Assembly: GCA_030619955.1 (NCBI GenBank)
Contig: JAUXAK010000010.1
Coordinates: 1-13,705 of the forward strand
Origin: an archaeon
Lineage (GTDB): Archaea; Nanobdellota; Nanobdellia; Pacearchaeales; UBA284
DNA: 13,705 bases
Direction: 5' to 3'
Shown here: in pieces, positions 4,433-12,516 of the stretch
Layout of the letters: every line of letters begins with the position of its first letter
Numbering within the stretch: the stretch's first letter is position 1
Position numbers and translations under genes: made by a program
Notes under the pieces: model-generated
What the model was told of the DNA's origin: nothing
What the model saw: only the letters and a program-made list of their open reading frames with translations
Databases searched by the model: none

Positions 4433-5983
4433 ATGGCAAAAAATATCATGAAAGAAAAAGAAAAGAATAAAATAGATGAAATGCAACAGCAAGAAGTGAA
4501 AGAAGAAATAAAGAAAGAGGCTTGGGAAGAGAAAAAAGAAAAGGAAAAAAGCCATCTTCTTATAAAAAAATACTTGCAAGAACATTCTTTAATTGAATCT
4601 AATATTTTATCATTTAATGATTTTATTGAAAGGAGAATGCAGACTATTGTTGACCAGATAAATGAAGAAATATCTCGCGAGGAAATTGAACTCTGGCTTG
4701 GTAAAGTATGGATGGGAAAGCCACAAATTGTAGAGGCTGATGGCTCTATAAGAAACATTTTGCCAATAGAAGCAAAGTTAAGAAAGTTAACTTATTCTGC
4801 CCCACTTCATTTAGAGATAGGGGTTGGTGGAAAAGAATATACTACTGTTGAAATTGGACAGATTCCTATTATGGTAAAAAGCAAATGCTGTAATTTAAGT
4901 GGCATGTCAACACCTGAACTTATTAAAAATTTTGAAGATCCTTTTGATCAAGGGGGCTATTTTATTATTAATGGCAATGAGAGGGTTTTGGTTATGATTG
5001 AAGACCTTGCCCAGAATCAGCCGTTTATAGAAGAAACACCAAAAGGCCTTTCATTAAGATTGTTTTCTACAAGAGGAAGTTATAGGATTCCTATTTCAAT
5101 AACACAAACTTCTGATGGCTTGCTTAATGTATCATTCTCACGTTTTAAAAACTTGCCAGCAATTTTAATTATCAAAGCACTTGGCATTACAAAAGATTCT
5201 GAAATTGTCTCTTTAATTGGCAAAGAAACTGATTCAGTTATTGTTAATCTTTATGAATATTCATCTATACAAGATGTAGGCTCTGCATTACTTGCAATAG
5301 CAGACATAATGTCTGTTCAAGGAACAAAAAAGGAGATTCTTGATAGAATTAAGTTAAGACTTGATTCAGTACTGTTATCTCATATAGGGAGTAAACCTGA
5401 ATCACGAAAAGAAAAAGCTATAACACTATGTAAATTGATTAAACAATTTTTAATAGCAAAAGAACTTAATCTTGAAAGTGATAAAGATCATTATGCTAAT
5501 AAAAGAATCAGGTTAAGTGGTGACTTGCTTACTGATTTGTTTAGAGTTAATCTAACAATATTTGTCAGAGACTTGCAGCATAGTTTACAGAAAATAGCAA
5601 GGAAAAAGAAGATTTATTCGATAAAAAGCTTGGCAAAATCAACTTTGTTTTCACACAGAGTTAAGAGTGCATTAGCTACTGGAAACTGGATAGGCCAAAG
5701 AACAGGTGTAACTCAAAACATGGATAAGACAAATGGTTTGTCAGTGCTATCGCAGCTGCAAAGAGTTATAAGTTTACTTCCAAGTGAACAAGAAAATTTT
5801 AAGGCAAGAACATTACATCCAACTCATTACGGAAGATTTGATCCAATAGAAACACCTGAAGGAACTTCAATTGGTTTAAGAAAGAATCTTGCAATGCTTG
5901 CAAGAGTCAGCACTGCAGTAAAAAAGACAGATGATGAAATTATCACAATACTAAACAAAGAAGGGCTAAAAAGATACCAATAA
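4433..5983 (+). CDS. rpoB2: RNA polymerase subunit B'' (N-terminal half of B/Rpb2)
   Basis: The 516-residue protein carries the protrusion, lobe and first fork regions of the second-largest polymerase subunit. Recognisable blocks include SFNDFIERRMQTIVDQI (about 61-77), CCNLSGMS, GGYFIINGNERVLVMIEDLAQNQP (two blocks, about 179-202), NKRIRLSGDLL and the fork-loop segment near 464-485 (HYGRFDPIETPEG). The protein ends soon after, just where split archaeal B subunits are divided; the remaining half is the next gene. Residues 7-40 are a lysine/glutamate-rich, probably helical extension ahead of the conserved start, so M6 or M17 are possible alternative starts. There is no Shine-Dalgarno site. Substitutions in the fork-loop block are noted under findings. 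Confidence 0.96.
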   Translation: MAKNIMKEKEKNKIDEMQQQEVKEEIKKEAWEEKKEKEKSHLLIKKYLQEHSLIESNILSFNDFIERRMQTIVDQINEEISREEIELWLGKVWMGKPQIVEADGSIRNILPIEAKLRKLTYSAPLHLEIGVGGKEYTTVEIGQIPIMVKSKCCNLSGMSTPELIKNFEDPFDQGGYFIINGNERVLVMIEDLAQNQPFIEETPKGLSLRLFSTRGSYRIPISITQTSDGLLNVSFSRFKNLPAILIIKALGITKDSEIVSLIGKETDSVIVNLYEYSSIQDVGSALLAIADIMSVQGTKKEILDRIKLRLDSVLLSHIGSKPESRKEKAITLCKLIKQFLIAKELNLESDKDHYANKRIRLSGDLLTDLFRVNLTIFVRDLQHSLQKIARKKKIYSIKSLAKSTLFSHRVKSALATGNWIGQRTGVTQNMDKTNGLSVLSQLQRVISLLPSEQENFKARTLHPTHYGRFDPIETPEGTSIGLRKNLAMLARVSTAVKKTDDEIITILNKEGLKRYQ

Positions 5984-6050
5984 AATTAATAAAAATTAAT
6001 AAAAAAAGAAAATAAAGGAAAAAAAATAAAAGAAGAAGGAATAAGAAAAA
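5984..6050 (+). other. Cytosine-free A-rich spacer between rpoB2 and rpoB1
   Basis: All 67 bases are A, T or G with no C; A predominates. Weak purine words (AAGGA, GAAGAAGGA) occur, ending 13 or more bases before the rpoB1 ATG, not a convincing Shine-Dalgarno site. I see no terminator or promoter here. Confidence 0.8.
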
Positions 6051-7847
6051 ATGACAGATGTGATTTATAACGGAAGGTTTGTTGGAGAAGTAGAAGACAC
6101 TAAACTGTTTGTTGATAAATTAAAAGAAAAAAGACGCAATGGAGAACTTCCCCCTGAAGTGGGTATAAAATATGATAACACCACTAACATCATATTTTTA
6201 ACAACTGATGTTGGCAGAGTCTTAAGGCCTTTGATAATAGTAAAAGATGGCGACCAAAAACTTAAAGAAGAGCATATCAAAGCACTAAGCAGAAATGAAC
6301 TTAACTGGAATGATTTAATAAATTTAGGGATTATAGAATATGTTGATGCAGCTGAAGAAGACAATCTGCTTGTAGCAATATCAGCTGATGAGCTAACTTC
6401 AGAGCATACGCATCTTGAAATTGACCCTATTGCAATGTTCGGGCCAATAATGTCAATAATACCTTATGCAAATCATAACCAATGCTCAAGACTAAACAAA
6501 GTCGGTAGAACACACAAACAGGCTTTGGGATTATATGCTGCTAATTATCTTAATTTAATTGATACAGATGTTAGTATTCTGCATTATCCTCAAAAACCAA
6601 TTGTAAAAAGTTTTATTTATGATATAATTAATTTCTATCCAGCTGGGCAAAATGTTGTTGTGGCTATAATGCCTTATGAAGGCTATAATATGAGTGATGC
6701 CCTAGTCTTAAATAAAGCAAGTGTTGACCGCGGTTTAGGAAGAAGTACTTACTTTAGACCTTATACTTCTACTGAACTGCATTATACAGGCAACCTTAAG
6801 GATAATATTTGTATTCCAACAAAAGATGTTTCTGGATATAGAACTGAAAAATTTTACAGGCATCTTGAGGATGATGGGGTTGCTTATCCAGAAGCTAAGC
6901 TAAATGAAAGTGAGGTTATAATAGGAAAAGTTTCTCCTCCAAAATTTTTACTTGAGATGGAGGAAATATCCTTAGCAAGAGCAAAAAAAGAAAACAGTGC
7001 AGTTATGAGACAGAGTGAAAAAGGAATTGTTGATTCTGTGTTTGTAACAATAGACAACCAGGGTCATAAAATAGTGCAGGTAAAAACAAGGGATAATAGA
7101 ATTCCTGAAGTAGGGGATAAATTTGCCGCTCCCCACGGGCAGAAAGGGGTTATAGGGTGTATAGTTCCTGAAGAAAATCTCCCATTCACAAGTTCAGGAA
7201 TTAGGCCGGATATTATCTTCAATCCCCATAGTATCCCAAGCAGAATGACTGTTGGCTATCTTTTAGAGTTGCTGACTGGAAAAATTGGTTGTTTATCTGG
7301 AAAAACAATAAATGGAACAGCATTCACTAAACATAATATAAAAGAATTTGAAAAAACATTGCTTGATTTAGGTTTTAGGCAGGATGGAAAAGAAACCCTT
7401 TATGATGGTTTAACAGGCAAGCCTCTTGAAGCTAAAATTTTTATTGGTAATATTTATTATCTCAAGCTAAAATATATGGTTTCAAATAAAATACAAATGA
7501 GAGCTTCTGGAAAAATCGCATTATTAACAAGACAGCCTGTAGAAGGCAGAGCAAAAGGCGGTGCTCTCAGACTCGGAGAAATGGAAAAAGATGCTCTTGT
7601 AGCTCATGGTGCTTCTTTGCTACTGAAAGAAAGATTCAGCTCAGACAATATTGTAGTTCAGATTTGTCCAAAATGTGGTAGTTTTGGTATAAAAGGAAGG
7701 CTAAAGAAAAAAGAGGTTTGCCCTTTATGCAATAATCAAAAACTTGAACCAATAGAGATTTCTTATGCTTCAAAACTTTTAATGGAAGAGCTAACATCAA
7801 TGCATTTATTTCCACATATAGTATTAAAAAATAAATATGAAGAATAA
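6051..7847 (+). CDS. rpoB1: RNA polymerase subunit B' (C-terminal half of B/Rpb2)
   Basis: The 598-residue protein contains the external, hybrid-binding, wall, anchor and clamp parts of the second-largest subunit. It starts at the usual B' position (VIYNGRFVGE). Catalytic-core blocks are NVVVAIMPYEGYNMSDALV (about 201-220), VGDKFAAPHGQKGVIG (354-369), FNPHSIPSRMTVGYLLELL and GGALRLGEMEKDALVAHG. A C-terminal zinc site is formed by C539-x2-C542 and C557-x2-C560. The length is normal for archaeal B'. P361 stands where nearly all polymerases have arginine in the RHGxKG motif (see findings). It follows rpoB2 by 67 bases and precedes rpoA by 55. Confidence 0.96.
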   Translation: MTDVIYNGRFVGEVEDTKLFVDKLKEKRRNGELPPEVGIKYDNTTNIIFLTTDVGRVLRPLIIVKDGDQKLKEEHIKALSRNELNWNDLINLGIIEYVDAAEEDNLLVAISADELTSEHTHLEIDPIAMFGPIMSIIPYANHNQCSRLNKVGRTHKQALGLYAANYLNLIDTDVSILHYPQKPIVKSFIYDIINFYPAGQNVVVAIMPYEGYNMSDALVLNKASVDRGLGRSTYFRPYTSTELHYTGNLKDNICIPTKDVSGYRTEKFYRHLEDDGVAYPEAKLNESEVIIGKVSPPKFLLEMEEISLARAKKENSAVMRQSEKGIVDSVFVTIDNQGHKIVQVKTRDNRIPEVGDKFAAPHGQKGVIGCIVPEENLPFTSSGIRPDIIFNPHSIPSRMTVGYLLELLTGKIGCLSGKTINGTAFTKHNIKEFEKTLLDLGFRQDGKETLYDGLTGKPLEAKIFIGNIYYLKLKYMVSNKIQMRASGKIALLTRQPVEGRAKGGALRLGEMEKDALVAHGASLLLKERFSSDNIVVQICPKCGSFGIKGRLKKKEVCPLCNNQKLEPIEISYASKLLMEELTSMHLFPHIVLKNKYEE

Positions 7848-7902
7848 AAATAAAGAAAAAAGAAATAAAATAAAAAAATTAATAATAAAAATAAAATAAA
7901 AA
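7848..7902 (+). other. Cytosine-free A-rich spacer between rpoB1 and rpoA
   Basis: The 55 bases are almost entirely A and T with two G and no C. There is no Shine-Dalgarno site before the rpoA ATG; the ten bases before it are nine A and one T. Confidence 0.8.
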
Positions 7903-10900
7903 ATGGAACCAATAATTAAACAAGTAAAAGAAATAAACTTTAGCTTGTTTTCGCCTGAACAAATAAAAAGAATAGGAGCTGCTAAAATTGTGACTCCAGA
8001 ACTTTATGATATGGATGGCTATCCAGTAGACGGCGGTTTAATGGATTTGCGTTTAGGAGCAATAGGTCCTGGAATAAGATGCAGAACTTGTGGAGGAAAG
8101 CTAAAAGAATGTCTTGGTCATTTTGGTTATATTGAACTAGCCAGAGCAGTGATGCATGTTAAATTCCTGCCGCTCATGGAATTATGTTTAAAAGCTACTT
8201 GCAAAGAATGCGGCAAAATTTTACTTAGTGAAGAAGACATTGCAACAAGAAGGATTGATAAAGCTAAAACAGCAAGAAAATGCCCTTACTGCAATGCAAT
8301 ACAAGAAAAAATAAAACTTGAAAAGCCATCTACTTTTTATCTGGGTAAAAAAAGAATTTTTCCTACTGAAGTTAGAGAAAGACTTTCAAGAATATCTGAC
8401 AAAGATTGCAGAATTCTTGGCATTAACCCAAGAGCATGCAGGCCAGAATGGGCTATTCTAACTTTGCTGTTAGTGCCGCCTGTTACAACCAGGCCATCCA
8501 TAACCTTAGAAACAGGAGAAAGAAGTGAAGATGATTTAACTCATAAACTTACTGATATTGTAAGGTCAAACCAAAGGCTATGGGAAAATCTTAATGCAGG
8601 AGCTCCAGAAGTGATTATTGAGGATTTGTGGGACCTTTTACAATACCATATTACAACTTTTTTTGATAACACAATAGCAAGGGTTCCGCCAGCCAGACAT
8701 AGGAGTGGTCATCCACTAAAAACAATAACAGAAAGAATAAAAGGCAAAGAAGGAAGAATAAGGCATAATCTTGCTGGAAAAAGAGTGAATTTCTCTTCAA
8801 GAACTGTAATTTCACCAGATCCATATATCGAGCTGAACGAAGTTGGCATGCCTCTTGAAATTGCAAAAATATTAACAATACCAGAAAGAATCACAACTGC
8901 TAATATGGAAACTTTAAAGCAAATTGCAAAAAAAACAGAGTATCCTGCTGCAAGTTCTATTGTCAGGCCAGATGGTAAAAGAAAAAGAATTACAGAAGAA
9001 CTTAGAGAGCAGTTAATTGAAGAGCTGAACATAGGATATTTAGTTGAAAGGCATTTGCAGGATAATGATGTTGTGCTTTTCAACAGACAACCAACCCTGC
9101 ATAGAATGGGTTTGATGGGTCATTTTGTAAAAATACTTCCTGGAAGAACTTTTAGAATACACCCTGCTACAACTTTCCCATATAATGCTGATTTTGATGG
9201 TGATGAAATGAATGTGCATGCACCACAAACAGAAGAAGCAAGAGCTGAAGCTAAAGTGCTGCTTGATGTTGCTCAGCATTTAATGTCTCCTAGAATTAAC
9301 TCTAATGTGCTTGGCTGTGTGGATGATGCTATCACAGGTTTATATCTGTTAACTTCCAAAGAGAAGTTTGATAAAGAAAGTGCAGTTCAGTTATTAGCAG
9401 CTTGTGGCATGGATCTTAAAAAATTACATTTTAAAGAATATGTTTCTGGCCACGAAATATTTTCAGCTCTGCTGCCAAAAATAGATTTTGAAACTAAAAC
9501 AAAAGCATGTAAAGGAGAAAACTGCCCTTATTTTAAAAAATGTAAAAAAGAAAACTGCCCTTCTAATGCGTTTGTGTCAATAAAAGAAGGCAAGCTTGTT
9601 TCCGGAATCATAGATGAAAAAATAATTGGTGTAGAGACAAACACACTTACAAGAGAACTTGACAAACAAGTGGGCAGAAAACAAATAATAGACTTCTTAA
9701 AAAAAGTTTTTTTATTAGGAGTGTTATCTTTAACAAAAAGTGGTTTTACAATTTCTCTTGCAGATATAAAAACAACAGAAAAAGTTAAACAAGAAACATA
9801 CAGCATTATAAAAGAAACTGAAAAAAAAGTTCAGAGGGTTATAGATTCATATCATACAGGTTCTCTTGAAATTATGCCAGGAAGAAGTTTAGCTGAAACA
9901 AGGGAAATAAAAATTTTGAAAACCCTTAATGATGTTAGAACAAAAGTTGGAACAGCAGTTAGAAAGGGGCTAGATGAAAAAAATCCTGCATACATCATGA
10001 CTGTTTGCGGTTCTAAAGGCAGTTTATTATTTTTAACCCAAATGGCATGTTTGGTAGGACAGCAAGCACTTTGGGCAAAAAGAATTTCTTTAGGTTATAC
10101 AAACAGAACCCTTCCATTTTATAAGGAACATGATTTAGGGCCAGCTGCAGGAGGTTTTATTTATTCTAATTACTTGCAAGGACTTAAAGCAAATGAATTC
10201 TTTTTTACTGCAATTACTGGCAGGGATGGTTTAATGGACACAGCACTTAGAACACCAAAATCAGGCTACTTTTACAGGAGAATGGTAAATGCATTACAAG
10301 ACCTAAGAGTAGAATATGATGAAACTGTGAGAGATTCTAATTCAAATATTATACAATTTATTTATGGAGGGGATAACATAGATATTACAAAAGAGCATCT
10401 GGAAAAGAAAAAAATAGCTCCTGGTGAGGCTGTCGGAGTTGTTACAGCACAAAGTTTTGGTCAGCCCTCTACTCAAATGACTTTAAATGTTTTCCATTTT
10501 GCTGGAGTAAGTGAGATGCAGATTACTTTAGGCTTGCCTAGACTAATTGAAATATTTGATGCAAGAAAAGAACCAAGCACACCAACCATGGAAATTTATC
10601 TTGAAAAAGAGTATAATAATGAGGTTAGTGCAAAAAAAATTGCAGCAAAAATAAAAGAGGTTCGATTAGAGGAAGTAACATCAGAATTAATTATTGATTT
10701 TAGTGCTTCAAAAATAAATGTAAAACTAAACAGAGAATCACTTAGAGAACTGCATATAACCCCTGATAAGATTGTTCAAGCTCTTGAAGCTAAACATCTT
10801 AAAATAAAAAGAGCTGGAGACATGTTAATAATAAAAGAAAAAGAAAAAACCAAGAATGAAAAAATCAGGAAAGAAAAAACAGAAAAAGAAAAAGAGAAAA

Positions 10901-11472
10901 AAGAAGAACATTTCAAAGAACTTTATAAAATAAAGGAAAAGCTAAAAGAAGTTGTTGTGGCAGGGGTAAAAAAGATAAAACAAATCCTGCTTGTAAAAAG
11001 AGACATGGGATATATAATTTTAACAGCTGGTTCAAATCTTGAAGAAGTATTTAAAATAAAGGGCATAAATAAAGAAAAAACTACAACAAACAACTTCCAT
11101 GAGATTGATAAGGTACTAGGTATAGAAGTTGCAAGACATGCAATAATAAATGAAACAACAAAAGTTATAGAAAAACAAGGTCTTGAGATAAACAAAAAAC
11201 ATATTGAACTGGTTGCAGATGTGATGACTTCAAGTGGCAAAATCAAGGGCATAACAAGAGTTGGGATAATTTCTGATAAATCCTCTGTTATTGCAAGAGC
11301 AAGTTTTGAAACACCAATAAAACATTTTGTAAATGCTTCAATTGTTAATGCAACTGATCATTTAGTTAGTGTAATTGAAAATCTTATTCTAAATCAACCA
11401 GTACCAGTAGGAACAGGTCTTCCTGGACTTCTTGTCAAGTTAATTAAACCAAAAGCACTTGCAAGAAAATAA
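7903..11472 (+). CDS. rpoA: RNA polymerase subunit A, A' and A'' fused in one chain
   Basis: This is the 1189-residue catalytic largest subunit. A' part: clamp zinc sites C60/C63/C70/H73 and C100/C103/C127/C130; lid and rudder region with KRVNFSSRTVISPDP; the active-site loop NADFDGDEMN with D430, D432 and D434 holding catalytic Mg; a four-cysteine cluster C536/C541/C547/C552; and the bridge helix at about 764-800 (GRDGLMDTALRT). A'' part: from about 839 (APGEAVG), the trigger loop with QMTLNVFHFAG and H865, the jaw, and the closing VPVGTGLPGLLVKL. No stop or restart interrupts the usual A'/A'' boundary (about 821-840), and the linker there is very short. In most archaea these are two proteins of roughly 880 and 390 residues; the total here is about 80 shorter despite a K/E-rich insertion at about 978-1003. 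Single-chain A is known from Thaumarchaeota and Asgard archaea. Confidence 0.97.
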   Translation: MEPIIKQVKEINFSLFSPEQIKRIGAAKIVTPELYDMDGYPVDGGLMDLRLGAIGPGIRCRTCGGKLKECLGHFGYIELARAVMHVKFLPLMELCLKATCKECGKILLSEEDIATRRIDKAKTARKCPYCNAIQEKIKLEKPSTFYLGKKRIFPTEVRERLSRISDKDCRILGINPRACRPEWAILTLLLVPPVTTRPSITLETGERSEDDLTHKLTDIVRSNQRLWENLNAGAPEVIIEDLWDLLQYHITTFFDNTIARVPPARHRSGHPLKTITERIKGKEGRIRHNLAGKRVNFSSRTVISPDPYIELNEVGMPLEIAKILTIPERITTANMETLKQIAKKTEYPAASSIVRPDGKRKRITEELREQLIEELNIGYLVERHLQDNDVVLFNRQPTLHRMGLMGHFVKILPGRTFRIHPATTFPYNADFDGDEMNVHAPQTEEARAEAKVLLDVAQHLMSPRINSNVLGCVDDAITGLYLLTSKEKFDKESAVQLLAACGMDLKKLHFKEYVSGHEIFSALLPKIDFETKTKACKGENCPYFKKCKKENCPSNAFVSIKEGKLVSGIIDEKIIGVETNTLTRELDKQVGRKQIIDFLKKVFLLGVLSLTKSGFTISLADIKTTEKVKQETYSIIKETEKKVQRVIDSYHTGSLEIMPGRSLAETREIKILKTLNDVRTKVGTAVRKGLDEKNPAYIMTVCGSKGSLLFLTQMACLVGQQALWAKRISLGYTNRTLPFYKEHDLGPAAGGFIYSNYLQGLKANEFFFTAITGRDGLMDTALRTPKSGYFYRRMVNALQDLRVEYDETVRDSNSNIIQFIYGGDNIDITKEHLEKKKIAPGEAVGVVTAQSFGQPSTQMTLNVFHFAGVSEMQITLGLPRLIEIFDARKEPSTPTMEIYLEKEYNNEVSAKKIAAKIKEVRLEEVTSELIIDFSASKINVKLNRESLRELHITPDKIVQALEAKHLKIKRAGDMLIIKEKEKTKNEKIRKEKTEKEKEKKEEHFKELYKIKEKLKEVVVAGVKKIKQILLVKRDMGYIILTAGSNLEEVFKIKGINKEKTTTNNFHEIDKVLGIEVARHAIINETTKVIEKQGLEINKKHIELVADVMTSSGKIKGITRVGIISDKSSVIARASFETPIKHFVNASIVNATDHLVSVIENLILNQPVPVGTGLPGLLVKLIKPKALARK

Positions 11473-11548
11473 AAAAGGATTATAATAATGATAACAAGGA
11501 TAATGACAAAATATTAACAATATAAATAATAACAAAAAATGAAAGAGA
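11473..11548 (+). other. A-rich spacer between rpoA and the L30e gene
   Basis: The 76-base A/T-rich spacer has only isolated C and G. An out-of-frame ATG at 11539 would give only 20 codons. There is no Shine-Dalgarno site or clear promoter. Confidence 0.6.
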
Positions 11549-11986
11549 ATGAAAAAAGAAAAACAAAAAAACAAAGCAGGCAGAGCAAAAACAAGAATTG
11601 ATGCCAAGGAACTAAAGACAAAAAAGATTATTTTTGGAACTAAAGAGGCAATTAAAGCTCTTAAAAGAAATCCAAACAAGATTGAAAAAATTTATATAGC
11701 AAGTGACTGTTCCGAAGATATAATTAAAAGATTAGAACAAACACAAACAAAAGCAAGTTTAGTAAAACTTACACAAACAATAGAAGAATTAAAAGAAATT
11801 TGTAAAAAACCTTTTAATATCTCTGTAATCTCTGTTTTAAAAGACAAGGAAAAAGAAGAAAAGAAAGGAGAAGGAAAAGAAAAAAAAGAAGAGAAGGAAA
11901 AAGAAAAAATAAAAAAGAAAGAAACTAAAAAATCAAAAGAGAAAAAGACGAAAAGTAATAAAAAAGATAAAGAAGAAAAAGAATAA
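11549..11986 (+). CDS. rpl30e: L30e/L7Ae-family ribosomal protein with a charged C-terminal tail
   Basis: Of 145 residues, about 24-97 form the L30e domain: KKIIFGTKEAIKALKRN (25-41), the strand and loop IEKIYIASDCS (45-55), and the closing ELKEICKKPFNISVISVL (80-97), matching the ELG-x2-CGKPF block of L30e. The family binds kink-turn RNA; L30e is a large-subunit protein in archaea. Position settles the identity: L30e lies between rpoA (or rpoA'') and nusA in many archaea. Unusual points are a lysine-rich N-terminal extension of about 24 residues, a 48-residue tail (98-145) made almost only of K, E, S, T, N and D, D53 where N is usual in the RNA-binding loop (ASNCP), and K where G is usual in CGKPF. 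The tail is probably disordered. The divergence leaves some doubt whether it still serves in the ribosome. Confidence 0.85.
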   Translation: MKKEKQKNKAGRAKTRIDAKELKTKKIIFGTKEAIKALKRNPNKIEKIYIASDCSEDIIKRLEQTQTKASLVKLTQTIEELKEICKKPFNISVISVLKDKEKEEKKGEGKEKKEEKEKEKIKKKETKKSKEKKTKSNKKDKEEKE

Positions 11987-11999
11987 AAAACCCAAGAGG

Positions 12000-12010
12000 T
12001 TATTTAAATA
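12000..12010 (+). promoter_or_regulatory. Possible internal TATA box ahead of nusA
   Basis: TTATTTAAATA lies 53 bases before the nusA ATG in a spacer that is otherwise nearly all purine. A start near 12031 would give a leader of about 32 bases. It could allow nusA to be expressed apart from the polymerase genes, but in such AT-rich DNA a chance match is quite possible. Confidence 0.35.
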
Positions 12011-12062
12011 AGAAAAAGATATCAAGGAAGAAAAAAGAAAAGGAACAGAAGAAACAGAAAAA

Positions 12063-12482
12063 ATGAAAGTAAGGTTAGACATCAAAAAAATACAATACAT
12101 AAACTTATTTGAAAAAACAACCCGTATAAAAGCAAAATATTGTTTTGATTATGATCCTATTATGGTGTTTATTGTGCCAAGGTTATTTATTGCTAAAGCA
12201 ATAGGTGAAAAGGCAATTAATGTTAATAGGTTATCCAAGATATTAAATAAAAGAGTAAGAATAGTAGCTGATCCTTCGGGCATACATGATTTAGAAAATT
12301 TTATTAAAGTGCTTACATTTCCAAACAAGCCCAAAAGGATTTTTCTTAAAGACAAAAATCTTACAATTTTCTCTGCTCCAAAAACAAAAGCTATTTTAAT
12401 TGGAAGAGGTAAAATCAGGCTAAAGGAACTTTCAGAAGTCCTAAAAAGATTTTTCGGAATTGAAAAAATAATAATTAGATAA
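12063..12482 (+). CDS. nusA: Archaeal NusA-type transcription factor (two KH domains)
   Basis: The 139-residue length is typical of archaeal NusA, which has only the two KH domains of bacterial NusA and lacks the polymerase-binding N-terminal and S1 domains. KH1 spans about 25-80 (YDPIMVFIVP, then AIGEKAINVNRLSKIL, then VRIVADPS) and KH2 about 90-139 (LIGRGKIRLKELSEVLKRFFGIEKIIIR in two stretches). The protein is thought to bind RNA during elongation or termination. Both GxxG loops are altered: G48-E-K-A51 and G114-R-G-K117, each with the last glycine replaced. Position after rpoA and L30e is conserved in archaea. The gene normally leads into rps12 and rps7, which are not next here. Confidence 0.93.
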   Translation: MKVRLDIKKIQYINLFEKTTRIKAKYCFDYDPIMVFIVPRLFIAKAIGEKAINVNRLSKILNKRVRIVADPSGIHDLENFIKVLTFPNKPKRIFLKDKNLTIFSAPKTKAILIGRGKIRLKELSEVLKRFFGIEKIIIR

Positions 12483-12484
12483 AA

Positions 12485-12496
12485 TTTTTATATTAT
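12485..12496 (+). promoter_or_regulatory. TATA box of the HemK/Mtq2-like gene
   Basis: TTTTTATATTAT, centred near 12491 just after the nusA stop, lies about 25 bases before ATG 12517. This fits a leaderless transcript separate from the polymerase operon. Confidence 0.5.
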
Positions 12497-12516
12497 TCTT
12501 ATCCTTTAGTTTTAAA

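Noticed and set aside
4426..4758. Minus-strand frame opposite the start of rpoB2 (110 codons), and similar antisense frames over the polymerase genes
   Set aside because: They are low-complexity mirror images of well-supported coding sequence on the other strand, without promoters or recognisable domains.
9508..9558. Four-cysteine cluster in RpoA (C536, C541, C547, C552) as a novel domain
   Set aside because: Cysteine pairs at this place followed by a GKLVSGIID-like segment seem to occur in other archaeal A' subunits, so I treat it as a family feature, possibly a metal site.
7903..11472. Intein in the large polymerase subunit
   Set aside because: Conserved blocks follow one another at normal spacing and no splicing or homing-endonuclease motifs are present; the only insertion is the short K/E-rich segment.
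11539..11601. Short reading frame starting at an ATG ten bases before the L30e gene
   Set aside because: It ends after 20 codons in another frame and has no ribosome site; the in-frame ATG at 11549 leads into the L30e domain.
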